In this document: one piece after another, positions 55,635 through 63,885 of the stretch
Layout of the letters: each line of letters opens with the position of its first letter
Position numbering within the stretch: the stretch's first letter is position 1
Assembly: GCF_016889425.1 (NCBI RefSeq)
Contig: NZ_CP069513.1
Coordinates: forward strand, 1 to 64,000
Length of the DNA: 64,000 nt
Direction: 5' to 3'
From: Corynebacterium amycolatum
GTDB taxonomy: Bacteria; Actinomycetota; Actinomycetes; Mycobacteriales; Mycobacteriaceae
The notes under the pieces: generated by a model
What the model was told of the DNA's origin: nothing
The model's database searches: none
What the model saw: only the letters and a program-made list of their open reading frames with translations
Program-made: the position numbers and the translations under genes

Positions 55635-56999
55635 GTGGCAGAGTCCCAGTCCCCGACATTCGTCGAATTGGGGGTCGCCGCGGAAATCTGCGACGCACTC
55701 GCCGACGAAGGAATCAACCGCACATTTGCCATCCAGGAACTGACGCTGCCCTTGGCGCTCGACGGCACGGACATCATCGGCCAAGCCCGTACTGGCATGG
55801 GAAAAACCCTTGGGTTTGGTGTCCCCCTCATTGACCGCGTCTTTGATGACGCCCGCATTCCAGAACCGGATGGCACTGCCCGCGCAATCATCGTCGTTCC
55901 CACCCGTGAGCTGTGCGTGCAGGTCGGCGAGGACTTAGCCCGCGCTGCGCACTCAACCAATCTGCGTGTATGCACCATTTACGGTGGCCACCCCTATGAG
56001 GAACAGATTGAACAGCTAGACCGCGGCGTGGACATCATCGTCGGCACTCCGGGCCGTCTCATCGATCTTTACCAGCGCAATAATCTAGAGCTGTCAGGCG
56101 TAAAGATTTTGGTTCTCGACGAGGCCGACGAAATGCTCGACTTGGGTTTCCTGCCGGACATCGAGAAGATTCTGGCTGCGGTGCCGGATGAACGTCAGAC
56201 CATGCTCTTCTCGGCAACAATGCCGGGCCCTATTCTGACTCTCGCACGTACCTTTATGAATCGCCCGGTGCACATCCGCGCTGAATCAGGCGAGGAAGAG
56301 GCCACAGTCCATGAGACCACTAAGCAGATTGTTTTCCAATCGCACCAAATGGATAAGGTTTCAGTCATTGCCCGCATCCTGCAAGCCAACGGTCGTGGTC
56401 GCACCATCATTTTTGCTCGTACAAAGCGTGGTGCCGCTTCCGTTGCTGAGCAGCTCGGCGAGCGGGGCTTCCTGGTCACCGCCGTCCACGGCGATATGGG
56501 CCAGCCTGCACGTGAGCGCTCACTGACGGCGTTCCGCAATGGCGACGTCGACGTCCTGGTCGCAACCGATGTCGCGGCTCGCGGTATCGACATCGACGAT
56601 GTCACCCACGTCATCAACCACCAGGTGCCCGATGACGAAATGACTTATGTCCACCGCATCGGCCGTACCGGACGCGCGGGACACAGAGGTGTCGCCGTTA
56701 CGCTCGTCGGCTGGGATGAGACCGCAAAGTGGAAGGCTATTTCAGATGCTCTCGACCTGGACATGGCCGAGATTCCGACGTGGTTTTCCACCTCCCCCGA
56801 GCTCGCCGAAGCTCTTGACATCCCCGAGGGAATCGATGAGAAGGTCGGGCCAGCCCGTCCGGTGTTGGGGTCCCGACCGCCTCGCGGGCGTGGCGGAAGA
56901 GGTCCGCGAAACAACCGCTCACAGCCTCACCATCGCAATCGCGGCCAAGGACGAAACTCACGGCGGGACGGCCACTCCAATTCTCATCGCCGCCGCTAA
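55635..56999 (+). CDS. RhlE-type DEAD-box RNA helicase
   Basis: The 454-residue protein has all DEAD-box motifs: Q motif (FVELGVAAEICDALADEGI to QELTLPLAL), Walker A ARTGMGKT near residue 53, PTRELCVQV (Ia) near 90, VLDEADEML (DEAD) near 160, SATMPGP (III) near 193, and HRIGRTGRAGHRG (VI) near 340. The C-terminus from about residue 415 is rich in Arg, Gly, Asn and His, an RNA-binding tail typical of RhlE proteins. The start GTG at 55635 follows AAAGGAG by five bases. It is the positional equivalent of Rv3211. Targets are unknown. Confidence 0.92.
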   Translation: MAESQSPTFVELGVAAEICDALADEGINRTFAIQELTLPLALDGTDIIGQARTGMGKTLGFGVPLIDRVFDDARIPEPDGTARAIIVVPTRELCVQVGEDLARAAHSTNLRVCTIYGGHPYEEQIEQLDRGVDIIVGTPGRLIDLYQRNNLELSGVKILVLDEADEMLDLGFLPDIEKILAAVPDERQTMLFSATMPGPILTLARTFMNRPVHIRAESGEEEATVHETTKQIVFQSHQMDKVSVIARILQANGRGRTIIFARTKRGAASVAEQLGERGFLVTAVHGDMGQPARERSLTAFRNGDVDVLVATDVAARGIDIDDVTHVINHQVPDDEMTYVHRIGRTGRAGHRGVAVTLVGWDETAKWKAISDALDLDMAEIPTWFSTSPELAEALDIPEGIDEKVGPARPVLGSRPPRGRGGRGPRNNRSQPHHRNRGQGRNSRRDGHSNSHRRR

Positions 57000-57068
57000 A
57001 CTGCTGCGCGTGCCAACTCCCCCGCCTCACTTCTCTCCACGACCACTCGTCGACAGGACATTCCAACC

Positions 57069-58400
57069 GTGCTGCAGTCACCACAAGCCAACGCTGAGCC
57101 CACCACTGCAGAGACCCGACTGCGTCGAAATCGAATCGCATCAGTCATTCTCATCATCGCCGTAGTGCTAGTCATCGGTTGGACATGGGTCGCTTCCCCG
57201 GCCCGCAAGGTCGATCGCACTGAAACGACGGCTTCTGCCGGCTCGGCAATGCAAGCCCCGGCTGCGAACGATCCGGAGGCAATGCCACATACTCTCCGGC
57301 CGGTGTGGTCCACCGAATCGTCGGCAAGCACAAGCACGCACACCATCTCCCCGGCGCCACTGGTGATGGACAACTCCCTCATCGTTGCTGAGGACCGGGG
57401 CGTGCGTGCTATCTCGCTTAACGACGGCACGGAGCGATGGCACTATCGACGAGATATTCCGCTGTGTGCGCTCTCGGGCAGTGATGGCCAAGTTTTCGCG
57501 ACTTTTCGCGGGGCAGCTGGCTGCGGTGAGACCGTTGCACTCAAACCCGATTCGGGGCAGTATGTCGCGACCCGAAAATCGATTGCGGCTGACAGCCTTG
57601 CCGCCGTGCGCTCGAATTCATACGCGGGTGTCTACGACTCTGGATTCCTGGAGCTGTGGCGTTCTGACTTGGTCCGAGTAGTCGAGTACGGCAAGATTCC
57701 AGCATCCCCGGAACCGAAGATGCAGCCACATCCAGAGTGTTCGATTATCAGTGCGCTCACACGCGTGGAGCTGCTGGCCGTTGTAAACAATTGCGATGGT
57801 CACGGACGCCTGGTCATGCAGGTGGCAAATCCGGAGGAATCGCGGAAACCAGAGGTCAAGAGCGATATTGACCTTGGTCCAGTAACTGCAGATATGTCGC
57901 TGGTATCGATTGGCCAGGACACGGCAGCGGTACTAACAGACAATCGCATTCGCGTTTTTCGTATGGACGGCACGATGCTAACTGAATTGGCGCTGGGTGA
58001 GACTACCCTGCGTCCAGCACCGGCTGAAGCTAACTCCGACGGCGATGCCCCGCGTGCGCCTTTTACAACGGATCTCCCCCATCACATGACGTGGTGGTCG
58101 CCACGTGGATTACTTGGCTTCCGTCCGAGCACCCTGGCACCGGATTTCGAGTTTCCTGAGGCCACAGGGACCCCAGCTCCATGGGGTGAGCATGTTTTCA
58201 TGCCAGTCGCTGACGGAGTCGCGGTATTGAATGCCTCAACTCTCGAAATTATCGGCACACTCCCGTTGCCTGCAGCTGCGAAGTCCACTCATGCAAATGA
58301 TGCGGACAAGCCGGAACTGCCCGTGCGTCTTGCAGTTGTCGGTGACACGCTACTGGTTCAGCGCGGTGAGTCAGTCGACGCGTTCGTCATCGAAATTTAA
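57069..58400 (+). CDS. Membrane-anchored PQQ-like beta-propeller protein
   Basis: The 443-residue protein has a short basic cytoplasmic start, one membrane segment at about residues 24-42 (IASVILIIAVVLVIGWTWVA), an Ala/Thr/Ser-rich linker, and a large extracytoplasmic domain with WD- or PQQ-like blades, for example VRAISLNDGTERWHYRRDIP near residue 112. This resembles Rv3212, which follows the DEAD-box gene in mycobacteria. The start is the GTG at 57069. It lies 69 bases after the helicase gene on the same strand. No catalytic residues are evident; a binding or scaffold role is likely. Confidence 0.78.
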   Translation: MLQSPQANAEPTTAETRLRRNRIASVILIIAVVLVIGWTWVASPARKVDRTETTASAGSAMQAPAANDPEAMPHTLRPVWSTESSASTSTHTISPAPLVMDNSLIVAEDRGVRAISLNDGTERWHYRRDIPLCALSGSDGQVFATFRGAAGCGETVALKPDSGQYVATRKSIAADSLAAVRSNSYAGVYDSGFLELWRSDLVRVVEYGKIPASPEPKMQPHPECSIISALTRVELLAVVNNCDGHGRLVMQVANPEESRKPEVKSDIDLGPVTADMSLVSIGQDTAAVLTDNRIRVFRMDGTMLTELALGETTLRPAPAEANSDGDAPRAPFTTDLPHHMTWWSPRGLLGFRPSTLAPDFEFPEATGTPAPWGEHVFMPVADGVAVLNASTLEIIGTLPLPAAAKSTHANDADKPELPVRLAVVGDTLLVQRGESVDAFVIEI

Positions 58401-58855
58401 AAAGAGCGGGCAGCCCAGTCAATCGCCTTCGGACTAAACATACAGACCAGCGCCGCAATTGAAGCTGCCGCCGTCGGCAGAGCCAGCAGAAAAGCGCTCG
58501 AGCGGAACATGTAATAGGCCACACCCAGCAAGCAGAGGTTGAGCATAATAATCGGCCCGCGCCCCCAACGGGCGCCACGCAGCAACATAATCGCACCAGC
58601 GAGAACAGAGCCAAAAATGAGAAGGAACCACAGCGCGGTACCCCAACCGGAAATGACCGCGACCTCGTCGCGGTACCCCATCAAATCACGAATCAGAAGG
58701 AAGACTCCGTAGCCCAGACCGAGGGTACATTCGGCGACACCGATCCACGCACCGACCACGACAACCTGAGGTGCGGCCATCGGCCCGTCAGTTACCGCAA
58801 GCTGGTCAGTAGTACGCGATTTGGACGCATTGCTGCTGTTTTTCTGGTTACTCAC
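58397..58855 (-). CDS. Integral membrane protein, four helices (152 aa)
   Basis: The protein has a polar Ser/Asn/Lys-rich start of about 28 residues and four membrane segments (about residues 33-55, 65-87, 92-110 and 118-138). It is probably the Rv3217c-like family found beside the lipid kinase gene in mycobacteria. It converges with the beta-propeller gene, sharing four bases at the stops, and diverges from the lipid kinase. No motif points to a function. Confidence 0.7.
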   Translation of the reverse strand: MSNQKNSSNASKSRTTDQLAVTDGPMAAPQVVVVGAWIGVAECTLGLGYGVFLLIRDLMGYRDEVAVISGWGTALWFLLIFGSVLAGAIMLLRGARWGRGPIIMLNLCLLGVAYYMFRSSAFLLALPTAAASIAALVCMFSPKAIDWAARSF

Positions 58856-58955
58856 GCCCTACATGTTAGCCCGGTGAGAACCGATGAATACACTCTGGAG
58901 GCAAGTCGACCAATGCACCCATCACAGGTCTATTCATGCACTACTCTTGGTGCCT

Positions 58956-60062
58956 GTGCGTGCGTTGCTAATCTCCAATCCGAATTCGACCAGTAACTCT
59001 GCTCGACGCATGCCCAGCATTGTGCGGGCGCTTCGCTCAGTCGATGGGATCCGCTTGACATCCATGTTCACCGCTTACCCCGGCCATGCTGAGGAAATGG
59101 TCGCGGGAATAACGGTTCGCGATTACGACGTCATTATTTCCCTCGGCGGCGACGGAACCATTAACGAGATTGTCAATGGGCTCATGTACTCCAACCCATT
59201 CTCCGCACTGCCTGCCACTGACCTGCCTGCCATCGCAACAATTCCCACAGGCAGCGCCAACGTCTTGGCAGGTGCGTTGGGCATTCCCCGCGACCCCGTA
59301 GATGCCGCGTGGTACATCGCAAGCCTGCTGCGCTCCCGAACCCGCAGCGCTATTAGCGTTGGACATGCAGCAGAGCGATGCTTCGTCGTCAATGCCGGTA
59401 TCGGCATCGATGCGGAAGTCATTTCCACCATGGAACAGCTCCGACATAACGGCACCCGCGCCAAAGCCGTGCGCTATTTGCCGGCAATTTTCACCGCATG
59501 GAACGAGTTGCGCAAAAGCCCGCCACAAATCACCGCAACTATCGACGGCAAGGAATTTGGCCGCGATCTCGCAATGGCTGTGGTGTCCAACTCCAATCCA
59601 TGGACATTCCTCGGCGACCTCCCCATCGTCACCAACCCCACTGTGTCACTGCGCAGGGGCCTGGGGTTTTATGGCTTCACTTCTTTAAAGGGAGTGACGG
59701 GGCTTGTCGCCGCAGCCAATTTGGCCGGTTTCTTCACCCGACTGCGCTCCCCCTTCCACATAGAAGCCCGCGAACGACGCGTTGACAACGCTCAGCACAT
59801 CCAGCTCACCGCTACTGCTCCACTTCGTCTCCAATTGGACGGCGAGTACATCAATCAGCGCGATTCCCTCAACATCCGCGTTAAGCAAGGCGCAATCAAT
59901 TTTGTGGCGCGTGCCGACGATTACACCGAGGACCAGTTCACCAAGAAGGTCGCTACCCGCCCCGTGGACGAGCGCTTGCTCGTTGTGGTGACCAAAAAGG
60001 CCATGGATCGCACACGCCGCCTGTTCAGTACAAGCCAAAAGACCGAGGCAAACCCGGCTTAA
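58956..60062 (+). CDS. Diacylglycerol kinase-like lipid kinase
   Basis: The 368-residue protein begins VRALLISNPNSTSNSARRMP and has the nucleotide-binding SLGGDGTINEIVNGLM at about residues 62-77, with GGDGT the family signature. IPTGSANVLAGALGIP near 98 (GTGN-like, here with Ser and Ala) and FVVNAGIGIDAEVI near 145 follow. It belongs to the DagK/sphingosine kinase-like family that phosphorylates diacylglycerol or related lipids. The GTG at 58956 has TACTCT eight bases upstream; in-frame upstream codons are not conserved-looking. It is the Rv3218 position. The lipid substrate is not known. Confidence 0.9.
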   Translation: MRALLISNPNSTSNSARRMPSIVRALRSVDGIRLTSMFTAYPGHAEEMVAGITVRDYDVIISLGGDGTINEIVNGLMYSNPFSALPATDLPAIATIPTGSANVLAGALGIPRDPVDAAWYIASLLRSRTRSAISVGHAAERCFVVNAGIGIDAEVISTMEQLRHNGTRAKAVRYLPAIFTAWNELRKSPPQITATIDGKEFGRDLAMAVVSNSNPWTFLGDLPIVTNPTVSLRRGLGFYGFTSLKGVTGLVAAANLAGFFTRLRSPFHIEARERRVDNAQHIQLTATAPLRLQLDGEYINQRDSLNIRVKQGAINFVARADDYTEDQFTKKVATRPVDERLLVVVTKKAMDRTRRLFSTSQKTEANPA

Positions 60063-60124
60063 GCTGTAACTGTTTACTGACAAGCCAACAAAAACGCGCC
60101 ATACACCCTCACTACTGCAATTAC

Positions 60125-60160
60125 CAAAACTAAAATCACCCCCACAAGGGGCTAGTTTTG
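60125..60160 (+). terminator. Hairpin after the lipid kinase gene
   Basis: CAAAACT (60125-60131) pairs with AGTTTTG (60154-60160), and CCCC (60139-60142) pairs with GGGG (60048+100 region, 60148-60151) inside. The T residues lie in the descending arm, so termination is likely but not certain. Confidence 0.55.
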
Positions 60161-60191
60161 ACCTGGCGTTTTAACCAAAACTTCACTTTTC

Positions 60192-60207
60192 TGTGAGGTT
60201 TGGCACT
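60192..60207. promoter_or_regulatory. GlxR/CRP-like site upstream of whcE
   Basis: TGTGAGGTTTGGCACT has about nine of the twelve defined positions of TGTGANNTANNTCACA, with a full left half and CAC in the right half. It lies 341 bases upstream of the whcE start, far for direct control unless the leader is long. Confidence 0.35.
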
Positions 60208-60547
60208 TTTATTCATTTTGCTCTTTACGAACCGCTCCAGTCGTGAAAACATGTAAACCGTCAGCGAGACAGGCACGCAGTTCACTGGATGTGCAACTAT
60301 GCAAGTCTCGCCTTTTTAGGCGCAAACTCTTTGGTGAGTCCCCACTACCTTTCACGTCGCATAGGTGATGCAACAGGTAGCCCCTCCCAAGATGCCTAAT
60401 ACCCCTGGGCAACCGGGAATGAACCCCAACCCTCGTTGAGATACGGCGATTTGTCGTGTCTGACGAAATCCATTTCCGGAGCTGCCTTCCCGCAAGGAAA
60501 TTTAACCCTGCCCTCACCCGGGGCTCGTAATGTTTTAGGAGTTTGTC

Positions 60548-60817
60548 ATGGATTGGCGTCACAAGGCCGTTTGTCGTGAAGAGGATCCGGAGCTGTTCTT
60601 CCCAGTCGGTAACTCCGGCCCGGCTCTCGCCCAGATTGCTAAGGCCAAGGTCGTTTGCAACCGCTGCCCCGTTACCGCTCAGTGCCTGGCTTGGGCACTT
60701 GAGACCGGCCAGGATGCAGGTGTCTGGGGCGGCATGAGCGAGGACGAGCGTCGCGCACTGAAGCGCCGTCGCAACCGCGGCCGCACTCGTCGCACTCGCA
60801 CCAGCACCGCAGTCTAA
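60548..60817 (+). CDS. whcE: WhiB1/WhcE-type iron-sulfur transcription factor
   Basis: WhiB proteins bind a [4Fe-4S] cluster and control stress or division genes, often through sigma factor contact. The 89-residue protein has the four cluster Cys at residues 9, 37, 40 and 46, the G-V-W-G-G turn at 58-62 and a basic C-terminus (KRRRNRGRTRRTRT) that can bind DNA. The ATG at 60548 lies six bases after AGGAG. Its closest class is WhiB1 of M. tuberculosis, and its place beside sigH-rshA fits WhcE of C. glutamicum. The gene name is taken from that context. Confidence 0.92.
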   Translation: MDWRHKAVCREEDPELFFPVGNSGPALAQIAKAKVVCNRCPVTAQCLAWALETGQDAGVWGGMSEDERRALKRRRNRGRTRRTRTSTAV

Positions 60818-60892
60818 TTAAAAGACTTACCCCTTACCGTGTAATCTATACCGGTTGATACCTGTTTAACCCGATAGAAAGAGAGCCCAGCT

Positions 60893-60967
60893 ATGAGCAA
60901 GCGTGGCCGTAAGCGCAAGGACCGCCGTAAGAACAAGGCTAACCACGGCAAGCGTCCGAACAGCTAA
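60893..60967 (+). CDS. Ribosomal protein bL37 (24 aa)
   Basis: This 24-residue, very basic peptide begins MSKRGRKRKDRRKNK and ends NHGKRPNS. The pattern matches bL37, the small actinobacterial large-subunit protein found in mycobacterial ribosome structures. The ATG at 60893 is preceded by AAAGAGAG nine bases upstream. It lies 75 bases after whcE, a neighbourhood shared by other actinobacteria, and is followed by a terminator. The ORF is short enough to be missed by usual gene calls. Confidence 0.88.
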   Translation: MSKRGRKRKDRRKNKANHGKRPNS

Positions 60968-61015
60968 GTTGCCCTTAGTTACAGCAGCCTTAGCCATCAC
61001 TGGCTAAGACATCTC

Positions 61016-61067
61016 ACTCCACCCCGACACAACTCGGTATTGCATCGAAGGACGAGGTGGAGTTTTT
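61016..61067 (+). terminator. Terminator after bL37
   Basis: ACTCCACC (61016-61023) pairs with GGTGGAGT (61056-61063), followed by TTTT. The 32-base loop has its own small stems. Confidence 0.8.
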
Positions 61068-61100
61068 GTGTCTCCAATGGAGAGCTCAACGGGTAGCAGG

Positions 61101-61176
61101 TCTGAAACTGACTAGGTTTATGACACGTGAATTGAATTCACCCGCGGTTTTTTGTCATAAACCTAGTCACTTTCTG
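61101..61176. repeat. Hairpin repeat with TGTCATAAAC arms, copy 2
   Basis: Perfect 17-bp arms (TGACTAGGTTTATGACA at 61108-61124 and its complement at 61152-61168) enclose 27 bases. The loop contains the palindrome GTGAATT-G-AATTCAC (61126-61140). The arms match those at 28637-28709. Confidence 0.75.
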
Positions 61177-61332
61177 CACCTTTTCGATACCTCTTCGATA
61201 CCCCATCCTCGCTTTTCAGGATTAACCATCCGCCAGATCACTACCAGCGAGTTTGGAGCCCAAACCCCACCGGGAGTAACGTCTAAAAATAGAGCTTTTA
61301 CAGGAGCTCCAGCTAGGTTGCTCGAAAGTAAT

Positions 61333-61405
61333 GGGGCTATAGCTCAGTTGGTAGAGCGTCGCGTTCGCAATGCGAAGGTCAGGGGTTCGATTCCCCTTAG
61401 CTCCA
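61333..61405 (+). tRNA. tRNA-Ala (anticodon CGC)
   Basis: A standard cloverleaf: acceptor GGGGCTA with TAGCTCC, D-arm GCTCAGTTGGTAGAGC, anticodon stem TCGCG/TGCGA with loop TTCGCAA (anticodon CGC), and T-arm AGGGGTTCGATTCCCCT. The discriminator is A at 61405. CCA is not encoded, unlike in the tRNA-Ala at 33010. Confidence 0.93.
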
Positions 61406-61424
61406 CAAATAATTCCACAAAAAT

Positions 61425-61457
61425 ATCCCAGGCCACATCTCCATGACCTGGGATTTT
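61425..61457 (+). terminator. Terminator after tRNA-Ala
   Basis: ATCCCAGG (61425-61432) pairs with CCTGGGAT (61447-61454), followed by TTT. Confidence 0.8.
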
Positions 61458-61535
61458 CCGTATTTCGCACTACCGCATTACGAAACATCGCATTAAGCAT
61501 CAAAGGAATACACGCCAAAACCTAGCCGCCAGCAA

Positions 61536-61844
61536 CTACCTGCGGTACTCCACCCGCGTATAGGACACGCGTATGCGGGTGGTAATGCGCTGGCGGAGGT
61601 CCTCAGGGGCAGGTTGCTGGCAGCACCGGCGCAGCAGCCGTCGGATAGCTTGCTCGGAACCGAACTCTTCTAAGCACTGAGGGCATTTGTGAATGTGTTC
61701 CTCGAGAAAGCGGCGCTCCTCCGAATCACACTCGCCATCCAAAAATGCGTGTAGGCGCGAGTGGACATCCTGACAGAAAGCATCTTCACAGGCGTGCCCG
61801 CGCTCTGGCGTCTGCTCCATATCTTGGCTCGACTCTCGGCTCAT
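61536..61844 (-). CDS. rshA: Zinc-containing anti-sigma factor RshA (RsrA family)
   Basis: RshA binds SigH and releases it on thiol oxidation. The 102-residue protein has the ZAS motif: Cys24, His50, Cys54 and Cys57 ([10 protein letters not shown]), with the same spacing as RsrA of Streptomyces. Further Cys occur at 19 and 39 and near residues 74-75 (RRCCQQ). It belongs to the mycothiol-system anti-sigma-R group. The ATG at 61844 overlaps the sigH stop in ATGA, so both are made in a coupled way, as expected for a sigma/anti-sigma pair. Confidence 0.94.
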   Translation of the reverse strand: MSRESSQDMEQTPERGHACEDAFCQDVHSRLHAFLDGECDSEERRFLEEHIHKCPQCLEEFGSEQAIRRLLRRCCQQPAPEDLRQRITTRIRVSYTRVEYRR

Positions 61845-62470
61845 CGCGGAGAATCTCCCTTCTCTTCTTTCAAGAATCCACGTTCCACGGCTACGTTGTG
61901 CAACGCGTCTCGGAGCTGTTTTCTTCCACGGTGGAGCCGACTCATCACAGTTCCGATGGGTGTGCCCATGATTTCGGCGATTTCCTTGTAGGGCAATCCC
62001 TCGACATCGGCGTAGTAGACCACCATCCGGTAATCCTCTTTGAGACTCATCAAAGCGTCACGAATTTCCTCGTCAGGAAGCTTTTCCAGCGCTTCAACCT
62101 CAGCAGAGCGCAGCCCTATCGAAGTGTGCGACGCGGTTTCCGCGATCTGTGAATCGGTGATGTCATCGGTGGCGTACTCGGCAGGACGACGCTGCGCCTT
62201 GCGGTAGTTGTTGATGTACGCATTCGTCAGAATGCGGTAGAGCCATGCTTTCAGATTCGTGCCCGGCTTGTAGGAGCGGAAGCCCTGAAAAGCCTTTATA
62301 TAGGTCTCCTGCACCAGGTCTTCGGCATCGGCGGGGTTGCGTGTCATCCGCAGCGCCGCTCCATAGAGCTGATCCAAAAGCGGCATGGCATCACGCTCAA
62401 AGCGCTGCGCAAGCTCCTCATCCGACTCATCAGTCCGGATGGCCGATGTTCCTGTCTGATCACCTGACAT
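61841..62470 (-). CDS. sigH: ECF RNA polymerase sigma factor SigH
   Basis: SigH directs the oxidative and heat stress response. The 209-residue protein has sigma region 2 with [20 protein letters not shown] (about residues 48-67) and [20 protein letters not shown], and region 4 with [20 protein letters not shown] (about 168-187). The ATG at 62470 is chosen because TAGGAT (62478-62483, minus) ends seven bases upstream; the 48 residues of the longer open frame are not sigma-like. rshA overlaps its 3' end by four bases. A SigH-type autoregulatory promoter was not clearly found. Confidence 0.95.
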   Translation of the reverse strand: MSGDQTGTSAIRTDESDEELAQRFERDAMPLLDQLYGAALRMTRNPADAEDLVQETYIKAFQGFRSYKPGTNLKAWLYRILTNAYINNYRKAQRRPAEYATDDITDSQIAETASHTSIGLRSAEVEALEKLPDEEIRDALMSLKEDYRMVVYYADVEGLPYKEIAEIMGTPIGTVMSRLHRGRKQLRDALHNVAVERGFLKEEKGDSPR

Positions 62471-62477
62471 GCTACCT

Positions 62478-62483
62478 ATCCTA
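62478..62483 (-). promoter_or_regulatory. -10 box of leaderless sigH promoter
   Basis: TAGGAT ends seven bases before the sigH ATG at 62470. It has the housekeeping sigma pattern. Confidence 0.6.
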
Positions 62484-62567
62484 AAACATCCGCACCCACG
62501 AGTCGGCAGACCCCCGTCACCAGGCATTTCGTAGCGTAATTGCGCTGATGTGCAACGATGGGAAATT

Positions 62568-63080
62568 ATGTCGAAGAAGTCCGCCAAAAAATCCGCTGCC
62601 GCCACCCCGGCCATCGCCTTCTGTCAGAACGCCGGAATCGACTTCCACGTTCACCAATTCCCCCACGGCAGCGACAACTTCGGCGAAGAGGCCGCCTCTT
62701 GGCTGCTAGAGCACCTCGGCATCGAGCCCGAACGCATCTTCAAAACTCTCATTATCGAGCTATCCGGCAAACGCACTGGGCTGGCCATCGCCGTCGTTCC
62801 CGCCACCGGAATGCTCAACCTCAAGGCCGCCGCCGCGGCTATCGGGGCTTCCAAGGCCACGATGGCCGACCCCCATGACGCGTCACTTGCCACCGGCTAC
62901 ATTCCCGGCGGCATCTCCCCGCTTGGCGGTCGCCGCAAGCTCCCCACCGTCATTGATGAGACAGCCACTCTCTCCGACACTGTGTTCGTCTCCGGTGGTC
63001 GCCGCGGGTGGGACATCGAACTGTCACCCGCTGATTTGGTTTCGCTTTGCGACGCCACGGTCGCCGACATCGCCCGCTAA
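62568..63080 (+). CDS. ybaK: Cys-tRNA(Pro)/Cys-tRNA(Cys) deacylase YbaK
   Basis: YbaK hydrolyses mischarged Cys-tRNA(Pro) and so protects translation. The 170-residue protein has the YbaK/EbsC fold pattern: [41 protein letters not shown] with the catalytic-region Lys (about residue 57), and [25 protein letters not shown] (about 110-134). The ATG at 62568 gives a start with a Lys/Ser-rich leader (SKKSAKKSA). It is divergent from sigH, with 97 bases between. Confidence 0.93.
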   Translation: MSKKSAKKSAAATPAIAFCQNAGIDFHVHQFPHGSDNFGEEAASWLLEHLGIEPERIFKTLIIELSGKRTGLAIAVVPATGMLNLKAAAAAIGASKATMADPHDASLATGYIPGGISPLGGRRKLPTVIDETATLSDTVFVSGGRRGWDIELSPADLVSLCDATVADIAR

Positions 63081-63119
63081 TCCTGCGGCTACTCCTGCAA
63101 CCTCCCCGCTGATACGGCC

Positions 63120-63815
63120 TTAAAACAGCTCCTCGTTGTGGCCGGGTACCGCGCCATCGGGCTCATCCAACAGGTGCGGCCCTTCATTCGCAACATTGCC
63201 GACGGCGCGGTTGACCGGTCGGATGGTCAGTTTGTCCACCACCTCGGCGCTGGTCACGCCAACATCTCCGTTTGCTGCCCAGGCCGAGAGATCCAGCCAA
63301 TCGCTGACTTCGTCGTCGGCAAGCACGCGCGGCATACGATGATGCAGATCCGCGAGCTGTCCCACGGCGTCGGTGGTGAGAATTGTGGCGGAGACTATAT
63401 CTCCCCAGCGTGCCCACAGACCCGCGACGGTGAAAAGCGGTGCATCATCACCGAAGCTGACGAAGTAGGGCTGGCGATTTTTCCATTCATACCAACCGTT
63501 CATGGGGATTGCGCAGGGAAGGCCGTCCCGGAAAGTCGGTTTGGACTGCCAGGTTTCCGCACGGGCGTTGAAGAAAGGTGTCGTTGGCACTTCGCGGGCC
63601 CACTGCGGAATTAAACCCCAGCGCACGGCGGCTGCAATGGTTCCTGTGCGGCCGGGATGCTCGCGGGCAAGAGCAACTATTGGCATGGTCGGGCCGATGT
63701 TGTAGCGGGAGGTGGGCAACGGGCCGTCGGCACGCACGGGCGCCAAACCGGGAATTTCAGCCGTGGTGCTGAGCAGCTTTTCGGCGACTGCGAAATTGAC
63801 GAAACGACCACACAT
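63120..63815 (-). CDS. SRAP (YedK/HMCES-like) abasic-site response protein
   Basis: SRAP proteins form a stable crosslink with abasic sites in single-stranded DNA through the N-terminal Cys. The 231-residue protein starts M-C-G-R-F, so Cys2 is exposed after Met removal. Other active-site elements are present: TSRYNIGPTMPI with Asn near residue 41, FFNARAET near 85 and LHHRMPRVL near 155. The ATG at 63815 is therefore certain on functional grounds, and the longer open frame is excluded. CACAAT lies eight bases upstream. It is divergent from aroA, the arrangement of Rv3226c and Rv3227. Confidence 0.95.
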   Translation of the reverse strand: MCGRFVNFAVAEKLLSTTAEIPGLAPVRADGPLPTSRYNIGPTMPIVALAREHPGRTGTIAAAVRWGLIPQWAREVPTTPFFNARAETWQSKPTFRDGLPCAIPMNGWYEWKNRQPYFVSFGDDAPLFTVAGLWARWGDIVSATILTTDAVGQLADLHHRMPRVLADDEVSDWLDLSAWAANGDVGVTSAEVVDKLTIRPVNRAVGNVANEGPHLLDEPDGAVPGHNEELF

Positions 63816-63872
63816 ACCAACTGATTGTGCCGATGACTCCCCCTCTAGTCGAGGTATGGAGTGAAAGTGTTC

Positions 63873-63878
63873 CATAAT
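63873..63878 (+). promoter_or_regulatory. -10 box of leaderless aroA promoter
   Basis: CATAAT ends seven bases before the GTG at 63886. Confidence 0.55.
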
Positions 63879-63885
63879 TGGTTGT

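Larger units (their letters stand above)
60063..60547. other. Long region upstream of whcE
   Basis: These 485 bases hold a hairpin at 60125-60160, a GlxR/CRP-like site at 60192-60207 and several short inverted repeats. No protein gene is supported; an open frame on the minus strand overlaps the whcE start and has no family resemblance. The long whcE leader suggests regulation at promoter or mRNA level. Confidence 0.6.
60968..61332. other. Intergenic region between bL37 and tRNA-Ala
   Basis: No protein gene is seen. Contents in order: a perfect 8-bp hairpin (CTTAGCCA/TGGCTAAG, 60989-61008), the terminator at 61016-61067, the hairpin repeat copy 2 at 61101-61176 and the promoter region of tRNA-Ala. 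Confidence 0.7.

Noticed and set aside
60414..60440. SigH-type promoter (GGGAAT ... CGTTG) upstream of whcE
   Set aside because: The two elements fit, but the spacing is about three bases too short for the GGAAT-N16-19-GTT pattern.
60209..60562. A 117-codon minus-strand frame before whcE
   Set aside because: It overlaps the whcE start, has no ribosome binding site and resembles no known family.
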